Source of the DNA: an uncultured Prevotella sp.
Lineage (GTDB): Bacteria > Bacteroidota > Bacteroidia > Bacteroidales > Bacteroidaceae
Assembly: GCA_934272845.1 (NCBI GenBank)
Contig: CAKQSF010000001.1
Span: 62,001 to 126,000, forward strand
DNA length: 64,000 bases
Reading direction: 5' to 3'
The notes beneath the pieces are model-generated. The model was not told the DNA's origin, did not search any database, and saw only the letters and a program-made list of their open reading frames with translations. Position 1 is the stretch's first letter; each line of letters begins with the position of its first letter. A program made the translations under genes and the position numbers. Of this stretch, positions 16,938 to 27,631 are shown in pieces.

Positions 16938-16981
16938 TGTTGTTGTTAGTTTTATGGATTATTAAAATTATGTATCGATTG

Positions 16982-16989
16982 CAAAGTTA
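16982..16989 (-). promoter_or_regulatory. -7 box of the ABM-like gene
   Basis: TAACTTTG on the minus strand, 45 bases upstream of the ATG at 16937. Confidence 0.6.
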
Positions 16990-17031
16990 CATAATTGCTT
17001 TATATCGTTCGTTGCGTTTTAGGGCCAAATA

Positions 17032-17140
17032 ATGGTAAATTTATGCATTGGTTTTGGCAATATAAAAAAATAAGTGTAATTTTACCATCTCAAAAGCAAA
17101 ATATACTATTTCTCTTACCGAACTGAAATGGTAATTTATG
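17032..17140. promoter_or_regulatory. Candidate operator repeats in the divergent region
   Basis: ATGGTAAATTTATG (17032-17045) and ATGGTAATTTATG (17128-17140) are direct repeats, and the inverted word ATTTTACCAT lies between them (17079-17088). Their position between an AraC-family gene and a divergent gene suggests binding sites; this is inference. No TAnnTTTG box was found for the AraC gene. Confidence 0.4.
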
Positions 17141-18055
17141 TTTACTGCCACTAAAATGAAAGATGAAGTAAAGACATATACTATAGAGATGAACCATCAC
17201 TCAGGACTGGAATTAGAACTGCTGTTTATGCCCAAGTTCTTCATCGACAGTCCTGGGGCTTTGCATCCTCATATTCATGAGTTTTACCAAATAATATGGT
17301 TCAGACGCGGACACGGTGTGCACATGGTAGACTTTGTGAACTATCCTGTCGTGGATAATACTATATTCTTTATCGCTCCGGGGCAGGTACACTCGTTTGA
17401 TGGAGTCAGAGACTATGAGGGCGTAATAATTCACTTTAACGCCTCATTTATGGCTGATGAGGAGTCAAGCGAAAGCGTATTCTTAAAGTATGACGTCTTT
17501 AACGCTTATGATTCTTCTCCTTATTATAATGTGACTAATGACGAAGCGGAACGCCTGATGGGGCTTGTTAACGAGATGAACAGGGAGTATACATTGACGG
17601 GGGCTTTTGCACATAAGGACTATATGCAATACTTAGTGCGACTGTTCTTGATACGTGTGCAGCGTAGAGGGGAGCGAAAGGAGCAAACGAAACTTTATGT
17701 GTCGTGCCAAGCAAGTAGGGCTTTGGTGAACTTTAGGAAACTTTTGGAGAAGAATTATCGGCAGAAACATACGGTGAAGGATTATGCTTACTTGATGGGA
17801 TTGACACCGCGCCTACTGACAAAGTACATAATGCAGAGGGCACATCGCTCCCCACTGCAACTGATAAACGAGCGTATAGTGTTGGAAGCGAAACGACAAC
17901 TGCGACATTCTTCGCTGAGCATTAAAGAGATTGCTTATCTATTGGGGTTTGAAGACCCTTCATATTTCGTTAAGTATTTTAAACGGCTGACGGGAATAAT
18001 GCCTAAGGAGTTCAGAAATCAATCAGTGGATTTACATCAAAATATACAAGAATGA
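17138..18055 (+). CDS. AraC family transcriptional regulator
   Basis: 305 residues. The N-terminal half is a cupin-type sensor domain (HPHIHEFYQIIWFRRGHGVH, then FFIAPGQVHSFDG); the C-terminal 100 residues hold two helix-turn-helix units, the second with IKEIAYLLGFEDPSYFVKYF and the family end MPKEFR. Such regulators activate catabolic or stress genes after binding a small ligand, which is unknown here. Translation may begin at ATG 17138 or at the internal ATG 17156. The stop overlaps the start of the acetyltransferase gene (ATGA), and the NifX-like gene follows, so all three form an operon. Confidence 0.9.
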   Translation: MFTATKMKDEVKTYTIEMNHHSGLELELLFMPKFFIDSPGALHPHIHEFYQIIWFRRGHGVHMVDFVNYPVVDNTIFFIAPGQVHSFDGVRDYEGVIIHFNASFMADEESSESVFLKYDVFNAYDSSPYYNVTNDEAERLMGLVNEMNREYTLTGAFAHKDYMQYLVRLFLIRVQRRGERKEQTKLYVSCQASRALVNFRKLLEKNYRQKHTVKDYAYLMGLTPRLLTKYIMQRAHRSPLQLINERIVLEAKRQLRHSSLSIKEIAYLLGFEDPSYFVKYFKRLTGIMPKEFRNQSVDLHQNIQE

Positions 18056-18459
18056 TAACATATACTAAGGAAAAGAAGTTTACGCAGCATCAGATTGAGG
18101 AGTTGTTTCTCTCTGTTGGCTGGGTGTCGGGGAAATACCCTGAAAAGTTATATGAGGCTTTACGAAACTCGCCTTATGTGCTTTCTGCATGGGATGAGGG
18201 CAGACTCGTGGGCTTAGTGCGTGGGCTTGATGATGGGTGCATGACGGCTTATCTGCATTACTTGCTTGTGTCTCCCGACTATCAAGGGCAGGGTATCGCT
18301 TCGGGGTTAATAGAACGCGTAAAAGAGCATTACAAGGACTTCTTTTATATTAACCTAATGCCAGAAGAAAGTCATAATGCCACTTTCTATCAACGTCATG
18401 GTTTTCAGACTATGACTGATGGTGTGGCTATGCAACTGTGTAACTATAATTTTAAATAA
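18052..18459 (+). CDS. GNAT family N-acetyltransferase
   Basis: 135 residues. The acetyl-CoA-binding signature is visible as LLVSPDYQGQGIASGLIERV, preceded by RLVGLVRGLDDG and followed by FYQRHGFQTM, the standard end of the fold. The substrate amine is not predictable. The gene overlaps the AraC-type regulator by four bases and precedes the NifX-like gene by eight, so it belongs to their operon. Confidence 0.88.
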   Translation: MITYTKEKKFTQHQIEELFLSVGWVSGKYPEKLYEALRNSPYVLSAWDEGRLVGLVRGLDDGCMTAYLHYLLVSPDYQGQGIASGLIERVKEHYKDFFYINLMPEESHNATFYQRHGFQTMTDGVAMQLCNYNFK

Positions 18460-18467
18460 CAGACGAT

Positions 18468-18848
18468 ATGAAACAGAAAATTGCAATTCCTACATCAGAA
18501 GGTGCCTTGTACCCACACTTCGGTAAGGCTCCACAGGTAACGATATACGATGTAGAAGATGGTAAAATAGTAAATAAAGAGGTTATGACTTCGCCTGAAC
18601 ACGCTCACGGAGCAATGCCACGTTTCCTGCAAGGACTTGGTGTTACCGATGTTCTGTGTGGTGGATTGGGGGCTGGCGCCGTAAAGATGCTTGGCGAGAT
18701 GAATATTAATGTTTATGGTGGAGCACCTGCATTGCTGGTTGACGAGGTGCTGGCTAAATTCCTTGATGGTTCTATTGAGTATGGGGATAGTACCTGCCAC
18801 CATGATGCTTGTAATGGAGAGCATAAGGAACATCACCATGATTGTTAA
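18468..18848 (+). CDS. NifX/NifB-type (dinitrogenase FeMo-cofactor) domain protein with metal-binding tail
   Basis: 126 residues. Residues about 3-105 follow the NifB/NifX/NafY domain: KIAIPTSEGALYPHFGKAPQ, ITIYDVEDGKIV-like strand, CGGLGAGAVKMLGE and a closing helix. Nitrogenase genes are not present in the window; stand-alone members of this family occur in many non-fixing anaerobes and are thought to carry iron-sulphur or other metal cofactors. The C-terminal tail is unusually rich in Cys and His (from Cys at about 109 to the final HHHDC), suggesting metal binding. Last gene of the AraC operon; a strong terminator follows. Confidence 0.82.
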   Translation: MKQKIAIPTSEGALYPHFGKAPQVTIYDVEDGKIVNKEVMTSPEHAHGAMPRFLQGLGVTDVLCGGLGAGAVKMLGEMNINVYGGAPALLVDEVLAKFLDGSIEYGDSTCHHDACNGEHKEHHHDC

Positions 18849-18879
18849 ATAGATGTTTCGCAAAATACTTCCTATATGA

Positions 18880-18914
18880 AAAAGACTCGCAAGCGATGAA
18901 CTTGCGAGTCTTTT
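18880..18914. terminator. Bidirectional terminator between convergent operons
   Basis: A perfect 14-bp stem AAAAGACTCGCAAG / CTTGCGAGTCTTTT with a 7-base loop. It serves the NifX-like gene on the + strand and the beta-galactosidase gene on the - strand. Confidence 0.85.
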
Positions 18915-18975
18915 CATATTAGTGGTCTTCGGATTGTTACCGAAGCACCATCTGACAATTACATTATGTCGTTTC

Positions 18976-21897
<2,922 letters not shown>

Positions 21898-21925
21898 TTA
21901 TTTTAGTAGAATAATTAATTTCTTG

Positions 21926-24037
21926 TCATTTACTAATACGTTTGGAGTACGCCTTTCTACGTGCTTCGTCCATATAATCTTTCCATTTTTTAACATGTCC
22001 AAACATCAGCGGTTCTCGTTTCCTACGTGTCAGTTTTGGTTTAAAACGCAATGTTTGGGCAGAGTCTGTCTGCGTGTACCAGAACTGTACTGAGATGTCA
22101 AAGAGTTTCTTTGGCATCATTATCTCGCCAATTGCGGTAGTGCCGTCACTATGCATTACGGTAGAGACATTCCTGAACGAAATACTCTTAAACCGTGTAC
22201 TGTCAACCGTTGCTCTCAACCAGCCTATCGGCAGACGACCTTTTGTCCTGTCCGTACGATGCGTTCTCGATGCTACATTGAAAGAATACGCTGCACGAGC
22301 CTTCATCGTGCCAAGCCCATTGACGTTCATCACCTTGCCCACTTCAAAGGCTTCTGAAGATATTACACCCGTCATCTGTTTGCTTCTGCCATCTATTGTA
22401 AAAGCGAAATCGGCATTACCATAGTTCGTGAACAGCGTACCAGCAATGTCTTCACGCCTAAAGGCTATCGCTAACGTACCACGATAACGTATATCTCCTA
22501 TCTTCTGCATCTGACTATTCATCTTCATGCGAACCTTATGAGAAAAATGTCCCACGATGATTTCTTTTATTCCACGGCATGCCACAAGTCTTATATTGTT
22601 AAAATCCAACCTGAGATCATACCGTTTTGTTACATCCTGCATTTTTCCCCATGCCGTCAAAGAGAGTCGTTTGTCTGGTGTCGTGACGTAAATATTTTTG
22701 AAATTCATCTGCAACAACGTTCCATCTGTAACGACACTAAGGTTTAATGGGGTTGTAAAATCACTTAAAACTGGTGCGAATGGTTTCGCTATGTCACGCA
22801 AAACTATCCTTGATGTCATGAGAAACGGACTTATTCTTACATCATTAGCCTTACCAACAGCGTTGCGCAACAACACTCCCTGAATTTCTTTCACCACCAT
22901 AAGACTATGAGGAAGTCTCATATTCATATCATACAGGGCAATAGTGTCTTTACGCATTTTAAAGGTCGCAAGGAAACTGCGTATATCTATGCCTGACATC
23001 TTATCGTACACTGACAATCTCTTTATCTCAGCAACAGTACTATCTGCTGTAGCACAGCGCAACATAACGTCAATATTCATCACCGCATTAACGTGCCCTA
23101 CATCGAAATATCCACGATGCGGTTTGCCTGTTCGCTTGTGTGGTTTGCCATTATTGCGCACGAATGTCAAGGAATCTGCATTCAGCAGCATTGGGTATTT
23201 GGCAGACAAACTACCACGCTGTTGTCTTGCTGCAATGGTTTTACATCCGAATTGCATATCTTTGTAGGTGCAATTAACATGCGACATACACAACATCACG
23301 CTGTCCTTATGCCACTTACGGTAATCTGCTAACGAAAGACGCAACGACATTCCGCTATTTATCTCATCTGCACGCAACGCATTCACAACAACTTGCAATG
23401 AGTCTTCTGTCTTCTGTACAGCGCCTTTAGCAAAGGTTACATTCCGCAAATACAGGTGATTGGCATCGAAGCGTCCTGCACCCTTCTTTGCTTCAGAACG
23501 TACATCCCATTTTATCATCGCCCTTTCCAGTGTAATTGTGCGTAGAGATACGTCCCATGCCGTTCGTTTCTCTTTGTCTTCGTCATGCGCTACCGCTATC
23601 TTCTTCTTCTTCAAGACATCAAGCACAAACTGAAAATTGGTTGAAGTATCTCGTCTTTCCTTATACAGTTGCACGTTTACACCTCTCAGCATCGCATGGT
23701 CTACAACGACATTAGAGCGTAACAACGGCATTATCGCTACCTTGACACACATGGTATCTACAGACAACATATCACTGTGCTGACGGTCTTCAATTGTAAA
23801 GCCATAGAGTGATACTTCTCTTCGTGACAGACTTACATCCACACTATCGAGTGTAACAACCGTACCCAAGCGTGATGACAGTAATGCTACACCACGGTCG
23901 TACACCCAACGTTCAATAGCCCCACTGACTATTCCGTAGATTACGCCCAACAGTAGCAACATTACTGTTATCGCACCGAGCCTTTTTATGTAGAACTTAC
24001 GTACATACATTAACTCTCTCTCCTTCTCCTTCACCAT
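21926..24037 (-). CDS. AsmA-like membrane-anchored protein
   Basis: 703 residues with one hydrophobic helix near the N terminus (about 18-40, VMLLLLGVIYGIVSGA) and a long beta-rich remainder with repeated hydrophobic-polar strands (TLDSVDVSLSRREVSLYGF, VVVDHAMLRGVNVQLYKE). This start resembles the AsmA/TamB superfamily, whose members bridge inner and outer membrane and move lipids. The gene lies between the GH115 gene (13 bases) and the GH2 gene (40 bases), so it shares their transcript. Start is uncertain: ATG 24037 or ATG 24010, the latter preceded by a purine-rich AAGGAGAAGGAGAG. Function is inference. Confidence 0.6.
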   Translation of the reverse strand: MVKEKERELMYVRKFYIKRLGAITVMLLLLGVIYGIVSGAIERWVYDRGVALLSSRLGTVVTLDSVDVSLSRREVSLYGFTIEDRQHSDMLSVDTMCVKVAIMPLLRSNVVVDHAMLRGVNVQLYKERRDTSTNFQFVLDVLKKKKIAVAHDEDKEKRTAWDVSLRTITLERAMIKWDVRSEAKKGAGRFDANHLYLRNVTFAKGAVQKTEDSLQVVVNALRADEINSGMSLRLSLADYRKWHKDSVMLCMSHVNCTYKDMQFGCKTIAARQQRGSLSAKYPMLLNADSLTFVRNNGKPHKRTGKPHRGYFDVGHVNAVMNIDVMLRCATADSTVAEIKRLSVYDKMSGIDIRSFLATFKMRKDTIALYDMNMRLPHSLMVVKEIQGVLLRNAVGKANDVRISPFLMTSRIVLRDIAKPFAPVLSDFTTPLNLSVVTDGTLLQMNFKNIYVTTPDKRLSLTAWGKMQDVTKRYDLRLDFNNIRLVACRGIKEIIVGHFSHKVRMKMNSQMQKIGDIRYRGTLAIAFRREDIAGTLFTNYGNADFAFTIDGRSKQMTGVISSEAFEVGKVMNVNGLGTMKARAAYSFNVASRTHRTDRTKGRLPIGWLRATVDSTRFKSISFRNVSTVMHSDGTTAIGEIMMPKKLFDISVQFWYTQTDSAQTLRFKPKLTRRKREPLMFGHVKKWKDYMDEARRKAYSKRISK

Positions 24038-24050
24038 CTATTTAGCCCCT

Positions 24051-26456
24051 TTATTCACGTACGGGGAAGACATAGAACTCCCTATCCTTACGGAAATCTA
24101 TCATCCACTGGTCCATAATGATATGGTCGTCCAGCGCTGTTATGGTCAGAGTGTGTCTGCCTTCCGTAATATTTATGTCAAGATTGCGCAATGATTGTCC
24201 GCGCAACACGTTCTGTTTCCATCTCTCTGAGCGATAAGGCTCTTTGAGAGAATATACTGTTGGCGCTGCACCATCAATGCTAACGGCATAGCGTATGTCA
24301 CCTTTGTCATTAGCCTGTGTAGGTATCATGGCAGTTCTCAATACAGCCCTACCCGACTTCTCTACGCTAAAGTCAAACGATACTGACGCTCCTTTGGCTA
24401 TGCTCACTGCTTTCATACTGTGACCTAACATCTCTATTGGCTGCACCTTGCCCTGAGAGCGTTCGTAGGTGCATGCATTACGTACCACACATCCATCGAG
24501 GACAGTCTTTGTCAGCGGTCTACTCTTGCCATGACGCAACACCGTACTGTCCGTAGTAGTATAGTCTGCGAATACAGGCAGGTTGCGCGGCTTAGCGTCC
24601 ATCAACCCTTTCCACTTGCCGCCACTAAGGTTATTATAACGTTCTGTGTACTCCTTAATCCTTTTTTGGTACTCCATAGCGGTTACAGTATCGCCCATCT
24701 GTGCCTCAAGGTGTTTGTGCGCCATGGCTGCCGCACAGTTTACTGGGTAAAGAACATGAGCAAAATATGCCGCATCGGTTCTATTCTCCTTGTTTACGAT
24801 GTCACAGATGGCGTCATAATCCTCAAGATATCGCTCCAGTTCCCCACCGAACTCGGTCTCTGAGAACTCGGTATCCGTAGGCAATGACTTTCCTCCAGGA
24901 TACTTTCTGCCGTCAAGTTCCACCTGTGTCCATCCCATAAACTCTGGTTTTCTGATGCCACAGAGTTGATAAAAGCGCTCCATCGCTGGTGCGATTCTTG
25001 TGGCAGTCTGTTGTCCAAACTGCTGCGTAAGCCATGAGCGTAGATGCTGTCGCAGTGTGGTAGGTGTAACACTGTTGATGTCCCACGCCATATCCATGGC
25101 AAGCGAGAGTTGGTATGCCGCCACTTTCGGATCGTGAACATTGATTATCCACACCTTCTTGGCGTTATGGTCGTATGCTAATTTTAGTTCGTTGTACACC
25201 AATCCAGGCTGCGTTGTTGTCAGCCACAGATAGTCATGCGGACGCCCCCAATAACTAAGGTGATAGTATATGCCTCCACCTCCGCTACGTTTCTGCTGCT
25301 CACTGTCGCTAAGGCGTGTCATGTAGCCATAGTTATCGTCACACCACATCAGCGTGACATCATCAGGCACACGCAGTCCCCGTTCGTAAATCTCAAGCAC
25401 CTCCTTATACGGAATGAACACCTGCGGTACTTTTTCGACCTCACTTGAGTAGTTCTTTGCTATCAGTTCGCGCTGTGCGTCAATCACCGCCTGGAGCCCT
25501 TTCAGTTTTTCCTCTGGTGTTCTCACGCCCTCCATAGAGCCATCGTGTATTCCTCGCATACCGATAGTGAATAGTGCATCTTTTCCTTTCATCTCAACAA
25601 GGCGTTCCTTCCAATAGTTGAGCACGTTGTCACGGTTTGTAATAAAGTTGTACGCTCCACGCTTTTTCTTATCCCATTCTCCTGTATTGCTACGCAGTAT
25701 CGGTTCGCAATGTGACGAGCCGAGCACAATGCCGCATGAGTCTGCCATTTCTTTATTGCCGTGAACGGTAAAGAACGCCTTTGTAGACTCGTGCATAGCG
25801 GGCCACAGGGTGTTAGCCCTCAGACGCAACATGAGTTGGAATATGCGTTTATACGTTGCTGGTCCTATAGCCCCTTTAGGCAGTTTAGGCTCCACGGTGC
25901 GGTGTGCCCACTGCTGCGTGCTCCAGTCTTCATCGTTGATAAATATACCTCTATACTCCACGGACGGACTCTGCAACGTCTCATCAGCATCAGTAAATGT
26001 AAGTGACTTCTTTGTCTGCGGCTCTACATCGCCCCACCATACCCATGGGGACACACCTGCTTTACGTGAGAGTTCCAATATGCCGTAAGCGGTACCACGA
26101 CCATTGTTACCCACGACAACAATTTTACCTTTTCTCTCGCCTATGAAGAAGGCGTCCTTATTATCCATCAATCGCGCAGAGAGCACGTTCATTGCACTCA
26201 ATACTTTTATGGTCTTCGCATTGGCTTCATCCAACTGGTATATATCAATCAGGGCTTTCCCGCTTGCCTTTGCCGTTTGTCCAGTAACGGCTTTCATGTC
26301 ATCACTAAACATCTGCAGGGCAATATCTACAACAGGAGCGGTCTTGCCCACCACATGATACGTTACTCTTTGGTGACCGTCATACCATTTTACGTTTGCC
26401 ATTGACGGCATCGCCAGCAACACGGCAAGGCACGCTGTCGCTATATTTCTTTTCAT
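24051..26456 (-). CDS. Secreted GH115 xylan alpha-1,2-glucuronidase
   Basis: 801 residues from the ATG at 26456, which gives a clean signal peptide (MKRNIATACLAVLLAMPSMA); an ATG ten codons further upstream would overlap the previous gene. The chain follows GH115: an N-terminal GH20-like domain (VVVGNNGRGTAYGILELS), then the barrel (SVEYRGIFINDEDW, LRANTLWPAMHE, GSSHCEPILR) and a C-terminal helical and beta region. GH115 enzymes remove (4-O-methyl)glucuronic acid from xylan. Length is normal. Together with the GH10 and esterase genes it makes xylan the most likely substrate of this region. Confidence 0.88.
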   Translation of the reverse strand: MKRNIATACLAVLLAMPSMANVKWYDGHQRVTYHVVGKTAPVVDIALQMFSDDMKAVTGQTAKASGKALIDIYQLDEANAKTIKVLSAMNVLSARLMDNKDAFFIGERKGKIVVVGNNGRGTAYGILELSRKAGVSPWVWWGDVEPQTKKSLTFTDADETLQSPSVEYRGIFINDEDWSTQQWAHRTVEPKLPKGAIGPATYKRIFQLMLRLRANTLWPAMHESTKAFFTVHGNKEMADSCGIVLGSSHCEPILRSNTGEWDKKKRGAYNFITNRDNVLNYWKERLVEMKGKDALFTIGMRGIHDGSMEGVRTPEEKLKGLQAVIDAQRELIAKNYSSEVEKVPQVFIPYKEVLEIYERGLRVPDDVTLMWCDDNYGYMTRLSDSEQQKRSGGGGIYYHLSYWGRPHDYLWLTTTQPGLVYNELKLAYDHNAKKVWIINVHDPKVAAYQLSLAMDMAWDINSVTPTTLRQHLRSWLTQQFGQQTATRIAPAMERFYQLCGIRKPEFMGWTQVELDGRKYPGGKSLPTDTEFSETEFGGELERYLEDYDAICDIVNKENRTDAAYFAHVLYPVNCAAAMAHKHLEAQMGDTVTAMEYQKRIKEYTERYNNLSGGKWKGLMDAKPRNLPVFADYTTTDSTVLRHGKSRPLTKTVLDGCVVRNACTYERSQGKVQPIEMLGHSMKAVSIAKGASVSFDFSVEKSGRAVLRTAMIPTQANDKGDIRYAVSIDGAAPTVYSLKEPYRSERWKQNVLRGQSLRNLDINITEGRHTLTITALDDHIIMDQWMIDFRKDREFYVFPVRE

Positions 26457-26475
26457 ATATTCACACTGTTCTAAT

Positions 26476-27468
26476 TTATACAACATTCTGTGGCATTCCT
26501 TTTATAAACGCCTTGATATTCTCCACGGCTATCATCATCAACCTTTGACGTGCTGCTTGCGTAGCCCACGCTATATGAGGGGTTACATAACAGTTATGCA
26601 CTTCGGTTAATGGTGAGCCATGCACTGGTGGTTCCTCTTCCAGCACGTCAACTCCCGCAGCCGCTATTCTACCGCTGTTGAGTGCTTCTGCTAATGCTGC
26701 CTCGTCTACCAACGGTCCTCTGCCTGTGTTTATCACTATTGCCGTTGGCTTCATCATTGCTATAGTGTCACGGTTTATTATGTGGTGTGTTGTCTCCGTT
26801 AGCGGACAGTGGAGGCTCACCACATCAGCCTCAGCAAAGAAACTCTCCATGCTTTCTGCTTCCTTTACATTGTCTGGCAGTCCGTCTCGTTGCTTAGCAC
26901 CTTTTCTTAATGATGGTGCCAACAACACCTGCATACCAAAAGCATTGGCAATCTGTGCCACTGCCTTACCCGTATTACCATAACCTATAATTCCCATCAC
27001 ACGATGTGCCAGTTCTATCTGTGGCGAGAGGGTATAGGTAAAGTCTGGACATCTGTTCCACTCTCCCCTATGTACCGACTCGCTGTGCATGGCAACATTG
27101 TTCGTTATGTTCAACAGATGAGCAAAGACACACTGTGCCACACTTGCAGTGCTATATGCTGGGATATTGGTAACCGTAATACCACGCTTGTGGGCAGCCT
27201 CTACGTCCACCACATTATAGCCTGTCGCCAATACTCCTACATATTTTAGTCGTGGCAAACGTGACATTACTTCATCGGTTATCAACACCTTATTTATTAT
27301 AACAATGTCTGCATCTTTTGCTCTTTCTACTACAAGGTCTGGCGAAGTACGGTCGTACTCCACGAAATTACACTTTTCTTTACCATCAACATCATATATA
27401 TTATGCCACGGCTGCCAATCTAAATCACCTGGATTGGCGGCATAACCGTCAAGTTGAACAATGTTCAT
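26476..27468 (-). CDS. D-isomer-specific 2-hydroxyacid dehydrogenase
   Basis: 330 residues. NAD-binding is shown by MGIIGYGNTGKAVAQIA; catalytic landmarks are the Arg in VINTGRGPLVDE, the Glu in DVLEEEPP and the His in YVTPHIAWAT. This is a glycerate/hydroxypyruvate or lactate dehydrogenase-type enzyme; substrate cannot be fixed from sequence. It is the first gene of the operon leading to GH115, the AsmA-like gene and GH2, with a well-formed promoter (TTTG, 19 bases, TAACTTTG). Its link to sugar use is not obvious and may only be regulatory. Confidence 0.9.
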   Translation of the reverse strand: MNIVQLDGYAANPGDLDWQPWHNIYDVDGKEKCNFVEYDRTSPDLVVERAKDADIVIINKVLITDEVMSRLPRLKYVGVLATGYNVVDVEAAHKRGITVTNIPAYSTASVAQCVFAHLLNITNNVAMHSESVHRGEWNRCPDFTYTLSPQIELAHRVMGIIGYGNTGKAVAQIANAFGMQVLLAPSLRKGAKQRDGLPDNVKEAESMESFFAEADVVSLHCPLTETTHHIINRDTIAMMKPTAIVINTGRGPLVDEAALAEALNSGRIAAAGVDVLEEEPPVHGSPLTEVHNCYVTPHIAWATQAARQRLMMIAVENIKAFIKGMPQNVV

Positions 27469-27531
27469 GTTTTATTTCTTATTTTTGTTTAGGATTGTTT
27501 TTCTAATGCTTAATATGGCACATGCCAATTG

Positions 27532-27562
27532 CAAAGTTAATTAAAAGAAACGGAACTGCAAA
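27532..27562 (-). promoter_or_regulatory. Promoter of the dehydrogenase-GH115-AsmA-GH2 operon
   Basis: On the minus strand TTTG (27562-27559) and TAACTTTG (27539-27532) are separated by 19 bases, a full Bacteroidetes -33/-7 promoter. The start codon at 27468 is 63 bases downstream. Confidence 0.72.
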
Positions 27563-27572
27563 AGTTTTGTTT

Positions 27573-27620
27573 AAAAAAAGAAACAACCGTACTGGTAAAA
27601 CTTTTTTTACCAATACGGTT
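27573..27620 (-). terminator. Terminator of the metallopeptidase-like gene
   Basis: Arms of 16 bp with one mismatch (AACCGTACTGGTAAAA at 27585-27600 and its complement at 27605-27620) followed by CTTTTTTT on the minus strand. Confidence 0.8.
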
Positions 27621-27631
27621 GAGATTATTCT

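Noticed and set aside
18468..18848. Nitrogen fixation gene
   Set aside because: NifX-type domain only; no nif structural or cofactor genes are around it.
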